Assembly: GCA_001804815.1 (NCBI GenBank) | Contig: MHBI01000012.1 | Coordinates: 16,118-80,117 of the forward strand | DNA length: 64,000 bases | From: Lentisphaerae bacterium GWF2_50_93 | GTDB lineage: Bacteria > Verrucomicrobiota > Lentisphaeria > Victivallales > GWF2-50-93 | Reading direction: 5' to 3' | In this document: positions 16,779 through 26,434 of the stretch, one piece after another | Layout: the number at the start of each line of letters is the position of its first letter | How positions within the stretch are numbered: position 1 is the stretch's first letter | Notes under the pieces: generated by a model | What the model saw: the letters and a program-made list of their open reading frames with translations, nothing else | Database searches by the model: none | What the model was told of the DNA's origin: nothing | Position numbers and translations under genes: made by a program

Positions 16779-16917
16779 CTGGACCTCCTTAAAGTGAGCA
16801 GGTTAATATTTTCAGGAACTCCTAAAATAGCATTCATGAGAGGCAATTTCAAAATTGCTTTTAAAAGGAGCGCAGGTCTCCAGACCGGCGCTTATGCCGA
16901 CCTGGGGGTTTACCCGC

Positions 16918-17063
16918 CTGAGGAGCCTGTCGGACTTAAGGTTTTCGCTTGTAGCCTGTCGCGCCGTAGCGAAGGCGGATAGCTCGTGTTCGAGCGTTCT
17001 TAACGGAATCTCAAAATACTGAAGAACGCGCAAACATGCGCTACGAACGAATTCAGCTATTCC
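16918..17063 (+). repeat. Left copy of a long direct repeat containing a REP unit
   Basis: Shares the ordered blocks GGAGCCTG, TTTTCGCTTG, AGCTCGTNTTCGAGC, TTCTTAACGGAAT, a GCGCAAACATGCGC REP hairpin (17022-17050) and AATTCAGCNATTCCTGAAC with 24880-25018. This copy has a short insert after the second block. The rest of the 473-base gap 16779-17251 holds the palindrome at 17087 and no gene. Confidence 0.75.
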
Positions 17064-17086
17064 TGAACTCATTTCTAAATCCAAAA

Positions 17087-17140
17087 GGTAGGGACGCCTC
17101 GCCGAGGCGTCCACGGCGCTCTCGGCGAGAGCGCCCTACC
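17087..17140. repeat. GTAGGG...CCCTAC double-hairpin repeat
   Basis: GGACGCCTCGCCGAGGCGTC and GGCGCTCTCGGCGAGAGCGC are two perfect hairpins enclosed by GTAGGG and CCCTACC. It is closely related to the repeat at 9377-9437. Confidence 0.85.
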
Positions 17141-17275
17141 TGAATTCATCGCATGCAATAGAAACTGACGTGTTACAAACTGGCATACTTCTAATAAAAC
17201 AAATATTCAGACCTTATTGGATTTATATGGTTTTGAATTTAAATTACGCTAATGATAAACAGGGGGAACGCATCT

Positions 17276-18730
17276 ATGCGTCGAGGATTCAGGACATATT
17301 TGCCTTTCATGCTCTTCCTTCTGTCTATTTGCACCTGCACTCCTCTTTTCTCACAGTCCGCGACACTCAGCGTAACTGTCCTGGATGACGCCGAAAGCTC
17401 TCTTCTGGATGGCGCGTCCGTGATCATTGAAGGCCCCTCGCCCCAGAACGGCACAGCGCAAAACGGCAAAATCAAATTCACAGGACTTGCAGACGGCAGC
17501 TACAAGATAACGGCAAGCTGCCCTGGCTATGAGGCGAACAGCGGGAAAATAATAGTGTCTTCGGCTGACAAGACCGAATATACCGGGCTTTTCAGGGTCA
17601 AGAGGACTGGTGCCGTTCCGGTAAAAAAGGAATTCAAGGCCGAATCGAAACCCAGGGAAAAACCGGCAGCCACGGAAAAGAAGCCTGAACAGGTTGAGAA
17701 ACCTCGTGAACCTGTGAAAACAGCAACTCCACCAGTCCAGACTAAACCTGAAGTCAAAAAAGACCAAGAACCAGTAAAATCCGAAGAACCTCCAGTTCTG
17801 GCAGAAAGAAAACCTCTTTTCGACGGGCTTCACGCTCCATCATGGAAATCCCTTCTTGGCGCAGTGGCAGTTTTCTCAGGACTTATAGCTTTCTTCTCCC
17901 TGATACTCCTCGCCATGAGGTGGAAGAAATCAGGCAGGACAGGAAAGATAATCCTTTCGATCGGTACCTTCGGATGTGGATGCCTGACTCTCATCATAAT
18001 CGTAATTCTGGCAGTGGCCGTCCTTCTTTACGCCAGGAAAGCATCGACTGAGAAAGGAGAATCGTCCAAGGCTTCCCCCGAACAGGCAAAATATCCTGAA
18101 TACAAGGAATTAGCAGTAAAAGCTGATGTGCTGTCAAAGTCAGCACATGATGCTGGAGCAGCGTTGCTCATTGAATCCTTCAATGAACCCGGCAAAGCCG
18201 ACAAGAAGGAAAAGGCATTTGCGCTGCTTGCACAGGCGGCCGAGGAAAATCCCGGCAACGATGCGTATGCCGTCGATCTCGCCGATGCATATGTCCTATG
18301 CAGCGACCAGTATGCAATAAGGGTGGCGGCTGACATTTATGAGGATGTACTAACGAGGCGTCCAAACGACGAGGCGATCCTTGCAAGGGCTGCCGACGCA
18401 TATATTCAGCTGGATGAGTTTGAAAAGGCAAATGCTTTCATAAAAAGGCGAATCGCGCTGCCCAAGTCCGACCTCTACGGTGCGGCGCTCCAGACATCGC
18501 TGATCTGCGTCGAGACCGGTGATTTTAATTCCGGCATTGACCGCCTTTCCCAAATTGTCTCAAAGCATCCCGAGCGCGACGATGTAAAAATGCTCCTTGC
18601 CGCGATGCAGATACAGAACGGTCTTCCGGAGATGGCGAAGCTAACCCTTGACGAGGCAATTTCTAAACTTCCAAAGGGAAGCCCCCTTTTGGCACAGGCC
18701 ACCAAGATGAGGAGGAGCCTGGAAAAATGA
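17276..18730 (+). CDS. Exported protein with regulatory-type beta domain, two membrane helices and TPRs
   Basis: About 484 residues. A signal peptide (FMLFLLSICTCTPLFSQS) is followed by a carboxypeptidase-regulatory-like beta domain (LDGASVIIEGP to GYEANSGKIIV), a Lys/Pro/Glu-rich linker, two hydrophobic helices (LLGAVAVFSGLIAFFSLILL and CLTLIIIVILAVAVLLYA), and C-terminal TPR-like repeats (YEDVLTRRPNDEAILARAAD). I did not recognise the family. The ATG at 17276 sits nine bases after AGGGGG; an ATG eight codons earlier is possible. It overlaps the next gene by four bases. Confidence 0.75.
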   Translation: MRRGFRTYLPFMLFLLSICTCTPLFSQSATLSVTVLDDAESSLLDGASVIIEGPSPQNGTAQNGKIKFTGLADGSYKITASCPGYEANSGKIIVSSADKTEYTGLFRVKRTGAVPVKKEFKAESKPREKPAATEKKPEQVEKPREPVKTATPPVQTKPEVKKDQEPVKSEEPPVLAERKPLFDGLHAPSWKSLLGAVAVFSGLIAFFSLILLAMRWKKSGRTGKIILSIGTFGCGCLTLIIIVILAVAVLLYARKASTEKGESSKASPEQAKYPEYKELAVKADVLSKSAHDAGAALLIESFNEPGKADKKEKAFALLAQAAEENPGNDAYAVDLADAYVLCSDQYAIRVAADIYEDVLTRRPNDEAILARAADAYIQLDEFEKANAFIKRRIALPKSDLYGAALQTSLICVETGDFNSGIDRLSQIVSKHPERDDVKMLLAAMQIQNGLPEMAKLTLDEAISKLPKGSPLLAQATKMRRSLEK

Positions 18731-21700
18731 AAACGTCAACAAGATTAACATTGATGCTCATATGTCTTGCGGTCTTTTCATTCAATTCATTTTCCCAGGA
18801 CGATGATGCGCGCCTTAAAGCCCTGGGCGAACGCGTCAAGGAAGGAGAAAGACTCGAACTCGCCAACAGGAAGGAATTCAACGACAAGGTCAGCGAGATA
18901 CGTTCCGACAACAGTCTTTCGACTTCAGAAAAACAGGCAAGGATTAACAAGGAATATTCCACCTACCGTGAAAAGAGCCAGAAACTGACCGTCGAGTACA
19001 GGAAGCCGGCACAGGACGAACTTGCGAGGATCGCAAATGCTGCGGAAGGGGCCGGGACAACTGAGACTTCCAAGAAGTTCAAGGAAACTGCTGGAACAAA
19101 GATGGGGGACGCTGAGCATCGTGGATGGACCGGAGACACTGACGCCGGTGCAGGCGCCAGGACAACTGACAAGCTAATAAAAGCCGCTGAGAAAATGGGG
19201 CTTCCCGTGAACAAGTCGCCCAAGGGGCCGGGTTATGTGAACATAGGCGGACTGGATCTTACGGTCCATACAGAAGGAGCGATGGGGCGTCCTGGAACGG
19301 AAGCCCATTACGTGCAGATTTCGGCTGATGCGCGTTCTAAGGAGACCTATGTTTCGGCTGGGATGAAGGATAAACAGGCAGGAAAGGCCCTTGTTGAAAC
19401 AAACGATCACATAAAGAAGGCCATGGAGGGCGTTGAACTGCCGCACCAGGAACTCCTGACCAATCCTGAGAAGCTGCAGATAATGGCGAAGGGAACGACG
19501 AAGGCCGTCAAATCCTCAGGTCTCACAAACGCTAGGATCGAGAAGATACTCAAGAACAACGGAATCCAGGGCACCCCTGAAGATTTCATGAGGATGCTGG
19601 GCGAAACGAAGGCCGGAAAGGCCATCGCACCTGACGCCGTCGGGTTGAATTCCAAGAATATCAACAAGGCGCAGGACGCCTGCCGGGAAATACTTGCCGA
19701 GTCGCAGTTCATGGCCGAAAGAAAGGCTAAAATTGAATTCGCAGCAAAACAGCAGCAGATAAAGGATCTCATCGGCAGAGGAGAGCACCAGAAGGCCCAG
19801 GCGATCAAGGACGATCTGTTCGACAGCTATGTCCGCATCAAGGAGACCAACAAGGTTGTCGGCGGGAAGCTGCCTCCTTCTACGTCCGGAATTCCCGACC
19901 AGCCGTCCGGCATAAGCCAGGCGGCGAAAGCGAAGATCCTGTTCGGAGTCGGAACGGCTTTTACAGGATATGCCTCCTGGAATGAAGAAGCTGAGGCGGC
20001 GAAAGCCGAGAAGAGGACTTTCTCGCAGGCGAACGTGGTTAAGAATTTCGCCGGGAACATGACAGGGATAACGAACGCGGTCAACCAGTCAAAGGCCGTC
20101 TACAACGAGCTTGCCGTAAAAAATTACGAATATCTCGACAGCCAGTTCGATGCGCTTGGCGACACGCCGAATGTCAGCACCGCCAGGATATTGATGATAA
20201 CCGCGAAGTCGACGCTCCGCACTGCGACAAAGGCGACATGGGAAGGTGTAAAGGGCCTGCCGCTGTTCATCGGGGACATCGCAAGCGCAGCCGAGAACAC
20301 GGTCATGCTCGGCACAGCCTCGACAGGACTGCTCTACGACTCGATCAACGCGCAGATGACGGTACAGGACAACAAGGAATGGCAGGCCGTCACCCTGGAG
20401 CGGGGGCTGATAGCGATAAAGAAATGGAAGATCTTCCTGTTCCAGGCGGCAGATGAAATAAAAAGGAAGGAGGCCTTCCTGCGGAGTTCCGAGGGCATGC
20501 TGAACTCAAGGGATCAGATCATCGACATAAAATACAATACCGAGGGCAATATAAAGAATCTCGAGGCCCTGTGCATCCAGGCGGACAGCCTCAGGACCGA
20601 TCGGGAGAAATTCATAAAGGGCAATGCAGAGTCCAGGCTTGTGAAGCTTTTCGGGGAAGTGAAGAAGAAGGCCGATTCGAATTTTGAAGCGGCCGGAAAG
20701 ATGCTCCAGCAGATCCAGCTGGGGAAAATAACGCCTGACGAAGTCAGGAAGCAGGGAGGCGCGCTCAAGGAGGAATTCCTGAAGAACGAGGATGCCTACG
20801 TGAAAGGTGCCGAAGAGCTGGTGGATCTGGGCAAGTTCGCCGACGCCTCGGAACTGCTGAAGACCATCGATTCGTTCAGGACCGGGATTGAGAAGAGCCT
20901 GGCGGACGCAAACAGGTTAGCATCGGCCACGAAGGACATTGTCCCTTCCTACAAAAAGGTCGGCAGCGAGATCATAAAGGATTTTGAGGCGTACCAGGGA
21001 TTCAAGAACGAGCTCAACAGGAAGATTGATTTCTTCATGGACAAATATGCGAAGGTCGACTCGCCGCACTACAAGGATCTCGACGAAATAAAGAACAAGA
21101 TTGCAGGCCTTGATGTCAAGAAGCCGGACAAGGAGGCAATCGACAGTAGCTGCGAGCAGCTTTCAAAGATGTCGAAGACGCTCGCCGACATTGAAAAGAT
21201 AAAAATTCCAGATGTGAAAACACAGCTGAAGGCGGACGAAGCCGATCTGATGGGGCAGATGCTGGCGAACATGGAGAAGGCTGCGAACGACGCCGAAGCC
21301 TCGATCAGGAAGGCGCGCGACGAGATTGCGAAGCTCAACCTCGATTTCGAGGGGATAAAGATAATGATAGCGGTAGTGGATTCCGCGACTGGGACGCAGA
21401 TCGACGGGGCGACGGTATCGGTTTCATCTAAAAAGTACAATGCAAAAAATCCGGTGCGGGACGGTGTCGCGGAATTCGGCGATGTCCCGGCAGGCGAATA
21501 CCAGGTGCAGGCAAGCGCCGACGGCTACGATTCAAAGGGCATCACGCTGACAGTGGATTCCGTTTCAGGCAAGGATATTTCCGGATCCGTAAAACTGACG
21601 GCGAACAAGCAGTCGGCAGTCAGGGCCGCAGAACAGAAGAAGGAGGACAAGGAGCTTGAGAGGAAGGTCGAGCAGGTAAGGGATGCCGATCTTGAAAAGG

Positions 21701-23949
21701 CGAAAGACATTATCGGCAATGTAAGTTCAATGGCGACGCAGGGGAAGTACCTGACGAGGCATACGCTGTTCACCGACAATTCGACAAGCATAGCCTACAG
21801 CCTGGAGAAGATGGCCGGCTTGAAAAGCAAAAGCGATTCCATCCAGATAATACTGCTTCTCGGCGACGTATCGGAGTTCTACAAGCGCGGCTCCGACCTG
21901 GGACTCGCATATGTAATTGAGAAAGTATCGTACTGGCTGAAGAACCAGGATTATGATGAATACCAGTCCCTTGCCAGAATGAAATGCGGGATCAAGGGAA
22001 CGTTCACAAGTCCTACGGAGATGTCCAAGACCGCGCTCGCGTTCGTGGATTTCGACTTGAAGATGACCGAGGAATTCACGCTCAACGTATCCAACATGCT
22101 CTGGTATATGAACTACAAGGAGTACCAGGACAGGAAAATAAAATCCGCCGTAAAGGAAGGAAAACCATCCCAGTTGGGTGCGGTCGAGTTCTGGAGCTCG
22201 CTTATCGTATCGGGCGGATATCAGGCGGTTTCCGCTGAGCTTGACAAGTTCTGGGCAGGTCCTGCAAAGGATTGCATAAAAGGCGATGCCGCAAAGGACT
22301 TTGACAAGAAGAACCCATACATAGTCAAGGACTACAGGGACAGGTACATTGTCATGGAAATAGCACCGCTTCTTGAAAAGTGGTCCGCTGAAAAAAGGCT
22401 TGCCAGGGAGAAGGAATTCGTGGTCGCTGCAAACGAGGTCGCGGGCAGGCTGGCGCAGGCGGCTGTCAATATCAGGGGCACGATCAAGACCGCGCCTGAA
22501 AGCCTGCCATGCAAGGTGAGGATAGCGAACGGCAAGCAGGAGTACAAGCAGGATTCCGTGAACTTCAACAAGTCCCTCAAGGAGCTTGAGAGCGAAAGCT
22601 TCGAAATATCGGCTGATCCTGTAAAGGACTCCAATATCTACAACGCCTCGGGGAAAAGATTCTCGTTCAATCTCAATCCCAGATACACGAGCATCTCCCA
22701 GGTGGCATTGAAGGTCAATGGATATGCAATCGACATTGAAGTCCCGGCCATCAACGTTCCGGCATACAAGATAAGGAAGGACGAGTTCGATTCGAACGAC
22801 AAGAATCTTGTAAAAGTGCCGCCGCCGCCGGTTGAGAAGAACCAGGAATATTCCGGGAACTTCAATGCCGCCTTATCCGGATTCTCCTCGAATACCGTCT
22901 CACTGCAGGAATCTGAACGCAGGCACTACATTGTCTCCAGCGCATTTGACGCATACAAATATGATCTCAGCAACGGCTACAGCAGGACCCTGAGCGCCAT
23001 GCGGCACAACTATGACGTGGAAAACAGGAAGGACATTCCATACGAGCAGAAGAAACAGGTCGTCGATGCATTGAATGGGAGAATAAAGGCAGTAGAAGCG
23101 GAAGCCGCAAAACTCTCTAAGCAGTGCGACGAGATCGGGAAGCTGGCGAACGACAGTCTCAACAAGTCAAGGACTGAGTTAAGCAGGAAGGAGACCGAGC
23201 TCACCAAGAAGACCCAGGCAATAAACAAGGACAAGATGGAGCTATTCAAGACCTGGTACAACGCCACCAGCAAGTTCAGCAAGGTCTTTGACGAGGTCAA
23301 GTACATTTCCTCCTATTCCCAGAGTTCCAGGGAAAGTGTTATAAAGGACTATATGAATCCTGAGGCGCTATCTCCCGACTTCGACGGGAAATTCCAAAAG
23401 CTGAAAGGCGGGACCATCCAGAACTTCACGGTTGCTCTCAACGAAATTTATTCATATGAAGCCAAGTTCGAGGCCCTCAAGGGAAGGCTTGACGCGGCAA
23501 TAAAGGAAGCCGACGCCCTGCAGCTGCAGAGATACGGAAAGGATCCGCTGGAACTCAGCGATGGCAGCAGGCATTATTCATACAACACATCCGGTCCCGG
23601 CTATGATGTCAGGCAGGTCGAAGAGGCATTGGATTTCATCAGGACGGTCAAGGAGATCCATCTCGAGAATAAATTGAAGAACGACCTTTCCAGGATCGAC
23701 TGGTATCTGGGCAAGCGCGGAGGCGCCATCCAGAACCTCGAAGCCATGATCGTCGAAATGGAAAAGCTCGCCACCCAGCTTCCCGACCAGTCAAAGATCG
23801 CCGAAGCCGAGGCCGAGATCAAGCCCGTCGCCGGAAAACTCGAGGAATATGCCAAGGCCATAACCAGCGCGGTGATGTCGAGGAACGTCAGGAACTTCAA
23901 AGTCCCGCAGGGGTGCTTGACACCAAAGGCAGCGACGAGGCTTTTGTGA
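18727..23949 (+). CDS. Very large exported coiled-coil protein with an internal beta domain
   Basis: 1740 residues, function unknown. It has a signal peptide (LTLMLICLAVFSFNSFS) and long Lys/Glu/Asp-rich helices over most of its length. A carboxypeptidase-regulatory-like beta domain lies around residues 875-955 (VVDSATGTQIDGATVSV, PAGEYQVQASADGYDSKG), like that of the upstream gene's product. The start overlaps the upstream stop (ATGA). The last 13 codons are in a different frame from the coding-like continuation at 23913; a GGGG run at 23910-23913 marks the probable frameshift. The true protein may be about 2,050 residues. Confidence 0.8.
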   Translation: MKTSTRLTLMLICLAVFSFNSFSQDDDARLKALGERVKEGERLELANRKEFNDKVSEIRSDNSLSTSEKQARINKEYSTYREKSQKLTVEYRKPAQDELARIANAAEGAGTTETSKKFKETAGTKMGDAEHRGWTGDTDAGAGARTTDKLIKAAEKMGLPVNKSPKGPGYVNIGGLDLTVHTEGAMGRPGTEAHYVQISADARSKETYVSAGMKDKQAGKALVETNDHIKKAMEGVELPHQELLTNPEKLQIMAKGTTKAVKSSGLTNARIEKILKNNGIQGTPEDFMRMLGETKAGKAIAPDAVGLNSKNINKAQDACREILAESQFMAERKAKIEFAAKQQQIKDLIGRGEHQKAQAIKDDLFDSYVRIKETNKVVGGKLPPSTSGIPDQPSGISQAAKAKILFGVGTAFTGYASWNEEAEAAKAEKRTFSQANVVKNFAGNMTGITNAVNQSKAVYNELAVKNYEYLDSQFDALGDTPNVSTARILMITAKSTLRTATKATWEGVKGLPLFIGDIASAAENTVMLGTASTGLLYDSINAQMTVQDNKEWQAVTLERGLIAIKKWKIFLFQAADEIKRKEAFLRSSEGMLNSRDQIIDIKYNTEGNIKNLEALCIQADSLRTDREKFIKGNAESRLVKLFGEVKKKADSNFEAAGKMLQQIQLGKITPDEVRKQGGALKEEFLKNEDAYVKGAEELVDLGKFADASELLKTIDSFRTGIEKSLADANRLASATKDIVPSYKKVGSEIIKDFEAYQGFKNELNRKIDFFMDKYAKVDSPHYKDLDEIKNKIAGLDVKKPDKEAIDSSCEQLSKMSKTLADIEKIKIPDVKTQLKADEADLMGQMLANMEKAANDAEASIRKARDEIAKLNLDFEGIKIMIAVVDSATGTQIDGATVSVSSKKYNAKNPVRDGVAEFGDVPAGEYQVQASADGYDSKGITLTVDSVSGKDISGSVKLTANKQSAVRAAEQKKEDKELERKVEQVRDADLEKAKDIIGNVSSMATQGKYLTRHTLFTDNSTSIAYSLEKMAGLKSKSDSIQIILLLGDVSEFYKRGSDLGLAYVIEKVSYWLKNQDYDEYQSLARMKCGIKGTFTSPTEMSKTALAFVDFDLKMTEEFTLNVSNMLWYMNYKEYQDRKIKSAVKEGKPSQLGAVEFWSSLIVSGGYQAVSAELDKFWAGPAKDCIKGDAAKDFDKKNPYIVKDYRDRYIVMEIAPLLEKWSAEKRLAREKEFVVAANEVAGRLAQAAVNIRGTIKTAPESLPCKVRIANGKQEYKQDSVNFNKSLKELESESFEISADPVKDSNIYNASGKRFSFNLNPRYTSISQVALKVNGYAIDIEVPAINVPAYKIRKDEFDSNDKNLVKVPPPPVEKNQEYSGNFNAALSGFSSNTVSLQESERRHYIVSSAFDAYKYDLSNGYSRTLSAMRHNYDVENRKDIPYEQKKQVVDALNGRIKAVEAEAAKLSKQCDEIGKLANDSLNKSRTELSRKETELTKKTQAINKDKMELFKTWYNATSKFSKVFDEVKYISSYSQSSRESVIKDYMNPEALSPDFDGKFQKLKGGTIQNFTVALNEIYSYEAKFEALKGRLDAAIKEADALQLQRYGKDPLELSDGSRHYSYNTSGPGYDVRQVEEALDFIRTVKEIHLENKLKNDLSRIDWYLGKRGGAIQNLEAMIVEMEKLATQLPDQSKIAEAEAEIKPVAGKLEEYAKAITSAVMSRNVRNFKVPQGCLTPKAATRLL

Positions 23950-24851
23950 ACGACTGTGCGAGGATAATGAGGGCATTCAAGGGCAAGCACCGCGAAGTGG
24001 TAGCCGACTGGATGCCTTCTTCGGAAAAGATGGAGAGCGCCTACACCAGGATTGATGAGATCAGGTTCAGGCTTCCATATTCGGAACTGACAGAAGATCA
24101 GAGGAAAAGGAATGAGGAGATCGTAAATAAATTGAAGCCGATGTTCGAGCGATACAAGAGCAAGGCGCTGATGGAGACATGGTTCATTCCGGTGATCGCC
24201 TCCCTCGAAGGGCTCGGGAAGACGCCCAGGGAAAGGGTTGAAGCCCTGATCGCAAAGAATGACAATGCCCTGAAGCGGATGAAGAACAAGGAGGACGAAG
24301 CCAGTTCGCTCAGCAGCATCGATCAGGCGCAGAACTTCATGAAGGACTCACTTGACTGGTTCGGGCTCATGCCGGACATACCGACGCTTGACTGCATAAA
24401 GGAAAGGTGCGAACTGAACAGGCGCGCCGTGAAATCCGGCGTATTCGCCAGCTACCGCAAGACTAACGGCCTTCCTCCACCGCCTGAATCAGTGAAGATC
24501 AACGGTACGGACGTCCCATACGACGGCGGCTGCTATGTAATGCGATATTCGCAGCTTGGCGCGACTTCGCCGGAACTGGCGAAGGCCTATGATAACACCG
24601 AATGGAAGGGGAAGTTCCTGAAGTCCTTCTTCTACGGCTTCAAGAAGAATCCCGACTACATCCTCGAAGTTTCGATGTGGCAGGAGAAGATGTTCAGTCC
24701 GTGGTATGACACCACCAGGGACTACGAATGGCCTATCTCGACGGAGTACCTGCCGATGTACTGGACCTTCTACGTAAGGAACGCGACCCGCGACAACAAG
24801 TTCTCCAGGGTCAAGTACGAACCCGGCGTAACAATCGTAGTCCTGCCGTAG
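23913..24851 (+). CDS. Continuation of the large exported protein, in another frame
   Basis: 312 codons from a GTG, same composition and helical style as the preceding protein (ERVEALIAKNDNALKRMKNK), ending in a Tyr/Trp-rich domain (YEWPISTEYLPMYWTFYVRN). The GTG has no usable ribosome site, and the first codons directly continue the preceding protein if one base of the GGGG run at 23910 is added or lost. I read it as a frameshifted C-terminus; a separate coupled gene or programmed slip is possible. Confidence 0.65.
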   Translation: MLDTKGSDEAFVNDCARIMRAFKGKHREVVADWMPSSEKMESAYTRIDEIRFRLPYSELTEDQRKRNEEIVNKLKPMFERYKSKALMETWFIPVIASLEGLGKTPRERVEALIAKNDNALKRMKNKEDEASSLSSIDQAQNFMKDSLDWFGLMPDIPTLDCIKERCELNRRAVKSGVFASYRKTNGLPPPPESVKINGTDVPYDGGCYVMRYSQLGATSPELAKAYDNTEWKGKFLKSFFYGFKKNPDYILEVSMWQEKMFSPWYDTTRDYEWPISTEYLPMYWTFYVRNATRDNKFSRVKYEPGVTIVVLP

Positions 24852-24879
24852 GAACAGTCGAATATCGAACAGATGAATC

Positions 24880-25018
24880 CTCCGCAGGAGCCTGACGGGC
24901 TCAAGGTTTTTCGCTTGAAGCAGCTCGTATTCGAGCTTTCTTAACGGAATTTCAAGAGACCGAAGAGCGCGCAAACATGCGCTACTACAAACAAATTCAG
25001 CCATTCCTGAACACATTT
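24880..25018 (+). repeat. Right copy of the long direct repeat flanking the exported-protein operon
   Basis: Contains GGAGCCTGACGGGCTCAAGG, the AGCTCGTATTCGAGC and TTCTTAACGGAAT blocks, a REP hairpin with tail (24963-24994) and AATTCAGCCATTCCTGAAC, in the same order and orientation as 16918-17063. The two copies bracket the whole 17.3-24.9 kb gene set. Confidence 0.75.
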
Positions 25019-25030
25019 GCAAGTCCGACA

Positions 25031-25687
25031 GGAAACAATCGAATTATGAAGTAAGACGGAGATCTTCGAGGCCTGAGCGCTCGGGGTGATTACGTAGCGC
25101 TGGCGTCCCGCCGGCAATTAGTTTTGGCTTTCCGTTCGTAGCCTGTCGCGCCGTCTTGTCGCGGCGCAGCCTTTGCGAAAGCTGATTAAGCGCGCAAGAG
25201 CTTTCCAACCACTAACCTAGATATTGCATTTGATTGTTGAGTTCAGCAATATCTACCTTGGTGGCATAGGATTATGCCGCCAAGGCCGAGCACACTTTCG
25301 TGTCTCGGGGTTAACCCTCCCGAGCGCCTTTCGGCCTCGGGACAAGCTGGTTTTTCGAGGCTTTTGCCTCGAAAACATCGGCCTCCCGGTAAATTTTGCC
25401 ACCTTAAACGCAAAATTTAGGCTAATCTTCTCTTATCTTTGTTTTCATCTTCCCCTATTCTACGTTGAACGTACGATGTTGGATGTTCGACGTTCATGGA
25501 TTACCGATTACTGCCCCGAATGGCGCTAAGAAATAAGAGAAGAACAAACTAAAGTTTGAACTCCAACATTTGTCGGTATGCTGAGGTTGGAGTCCAAACT
25601 TCTTACATTCCAGGTTGAAATCTTTCAGAGGCTCCCTTGATACTGTGTTAATGAATTGTAGATTCTACGTTTCTCGAAATCAAGAAC
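25031..25687. other. Gene-free stretch with short inverted repeats
   Basis: No convincing gene in either strand. Visible structures: fold-back segments around 25260-25380 (for example CCGAGCACACTTTCGTGTCTCGG and TTTTCGAGGCTTTTGCCTCGAAAA), and an inverted repeat AAGTTTGAACTCCAAC (25552-25567) against GTTGGAGTCCAAACTT (25586-25601). The composition resembles the decayed repeat tracts before 17252. Confidence 0.5.
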
Positions 25688-25699
25688 ATGGGGGATATA

Positions 25700-26389
25700 A
25701 TGCTTGCAAGGACTTTTTCCGCCGCGATAAACGGCGTCGACGCATATACCGTGGAAGTTGAAGTAAACGCTACAGGACAGGGGGAGAACACAACCGTGTC
25801 TGTTGTCGGACTTCCCGATGCGGCAATCAAGGAGAGCCGGGACCGTGTAAGGTCTGCGCTGCTGAGCTGCGGGTACACGCATCCATTCGGGAACACTGTT
25901 GTCGGACTCGCCCCGGCGGACATCCGCAAGGAGGGCGCGGCATTCGATCTGCCAATTGCCTTGAGCATGATCGCAACGACAGGCAAGCTCGACCGTGAAA
26001 AGCTTTCACGGACCATGATAATAGGCGAACTGGCTCTGACCGGGAGCATAAGGCCGGTGAAGGGAGTGCTTCCGATAGCCGTCCATGCCAGGAACCTCAA
26101 GGATATAGATTCGCTGATGGTGCCTGTCCAGAATGCGGCTGAAGCTGCAGTGGCATCCGGGAAGATCCCGGTATATCCTGTGGAAAACCTCGTGGACGCA
26201 GTGAACTTCTTCTCTGCTAATGATTGCAGGGAACCGTACAAGGAGACTATCGATGCCGCCGTCGCAGTTTCAAAGAACAGGCCTGATCCGGACTTCAACG
26301 AGGTCAAAGGCCAGGGTTATGCAAAGCGTGCCATCGAAATAGCGGCCGCAGGTGGACATAATGTCCTCATGATCGGACCGCCGGGCTAA
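25700..26389 (+). pseudogene. comM: comM/yifB, 5' half, cut in the Walker A codons
   Basis: Encodes the N-terminal 229 residues of ComM (YifB, Mg-chelatase-like AAA+ protein): LARTFSAAINGVDAYTVEVE, VGLPDAAIKESRDRVRSAL, LAPADIRKEGAAFDLPIAL, and the end IGPPG followed at once by a TAA supplied by the island. ComM is a hexameric helicase driving branch migration during natural transformation. The ATG at 25700 follows GGGGGA; an ATG four codons earlier has no ribosome site. The 3' half is at 45389-46252. Confidence 0.93.
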
Positions 26390-26414
26390 ATAGGCTTAAA
26401 TATATGCTATGTTT
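26381..26414 (+). other. attL junction
   Basis: Host codons GGA CCG CCG GG run into island sequence CTAAATAGGCTTAAATATA. CCGGG at 26381-26385 is the segment shared with attR. TGCTATGTTT at 26405-26414 is the exact reverse complement of AAACATAGCA at the other end, and AGGCTT (26392-26397) mirrors AAGCCT there. These would flank the crossover in the excised circle (attP). Confidence 0.8.
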
Positions 26415-26434
26415 GATGCAGAGGGGAATTAGTC

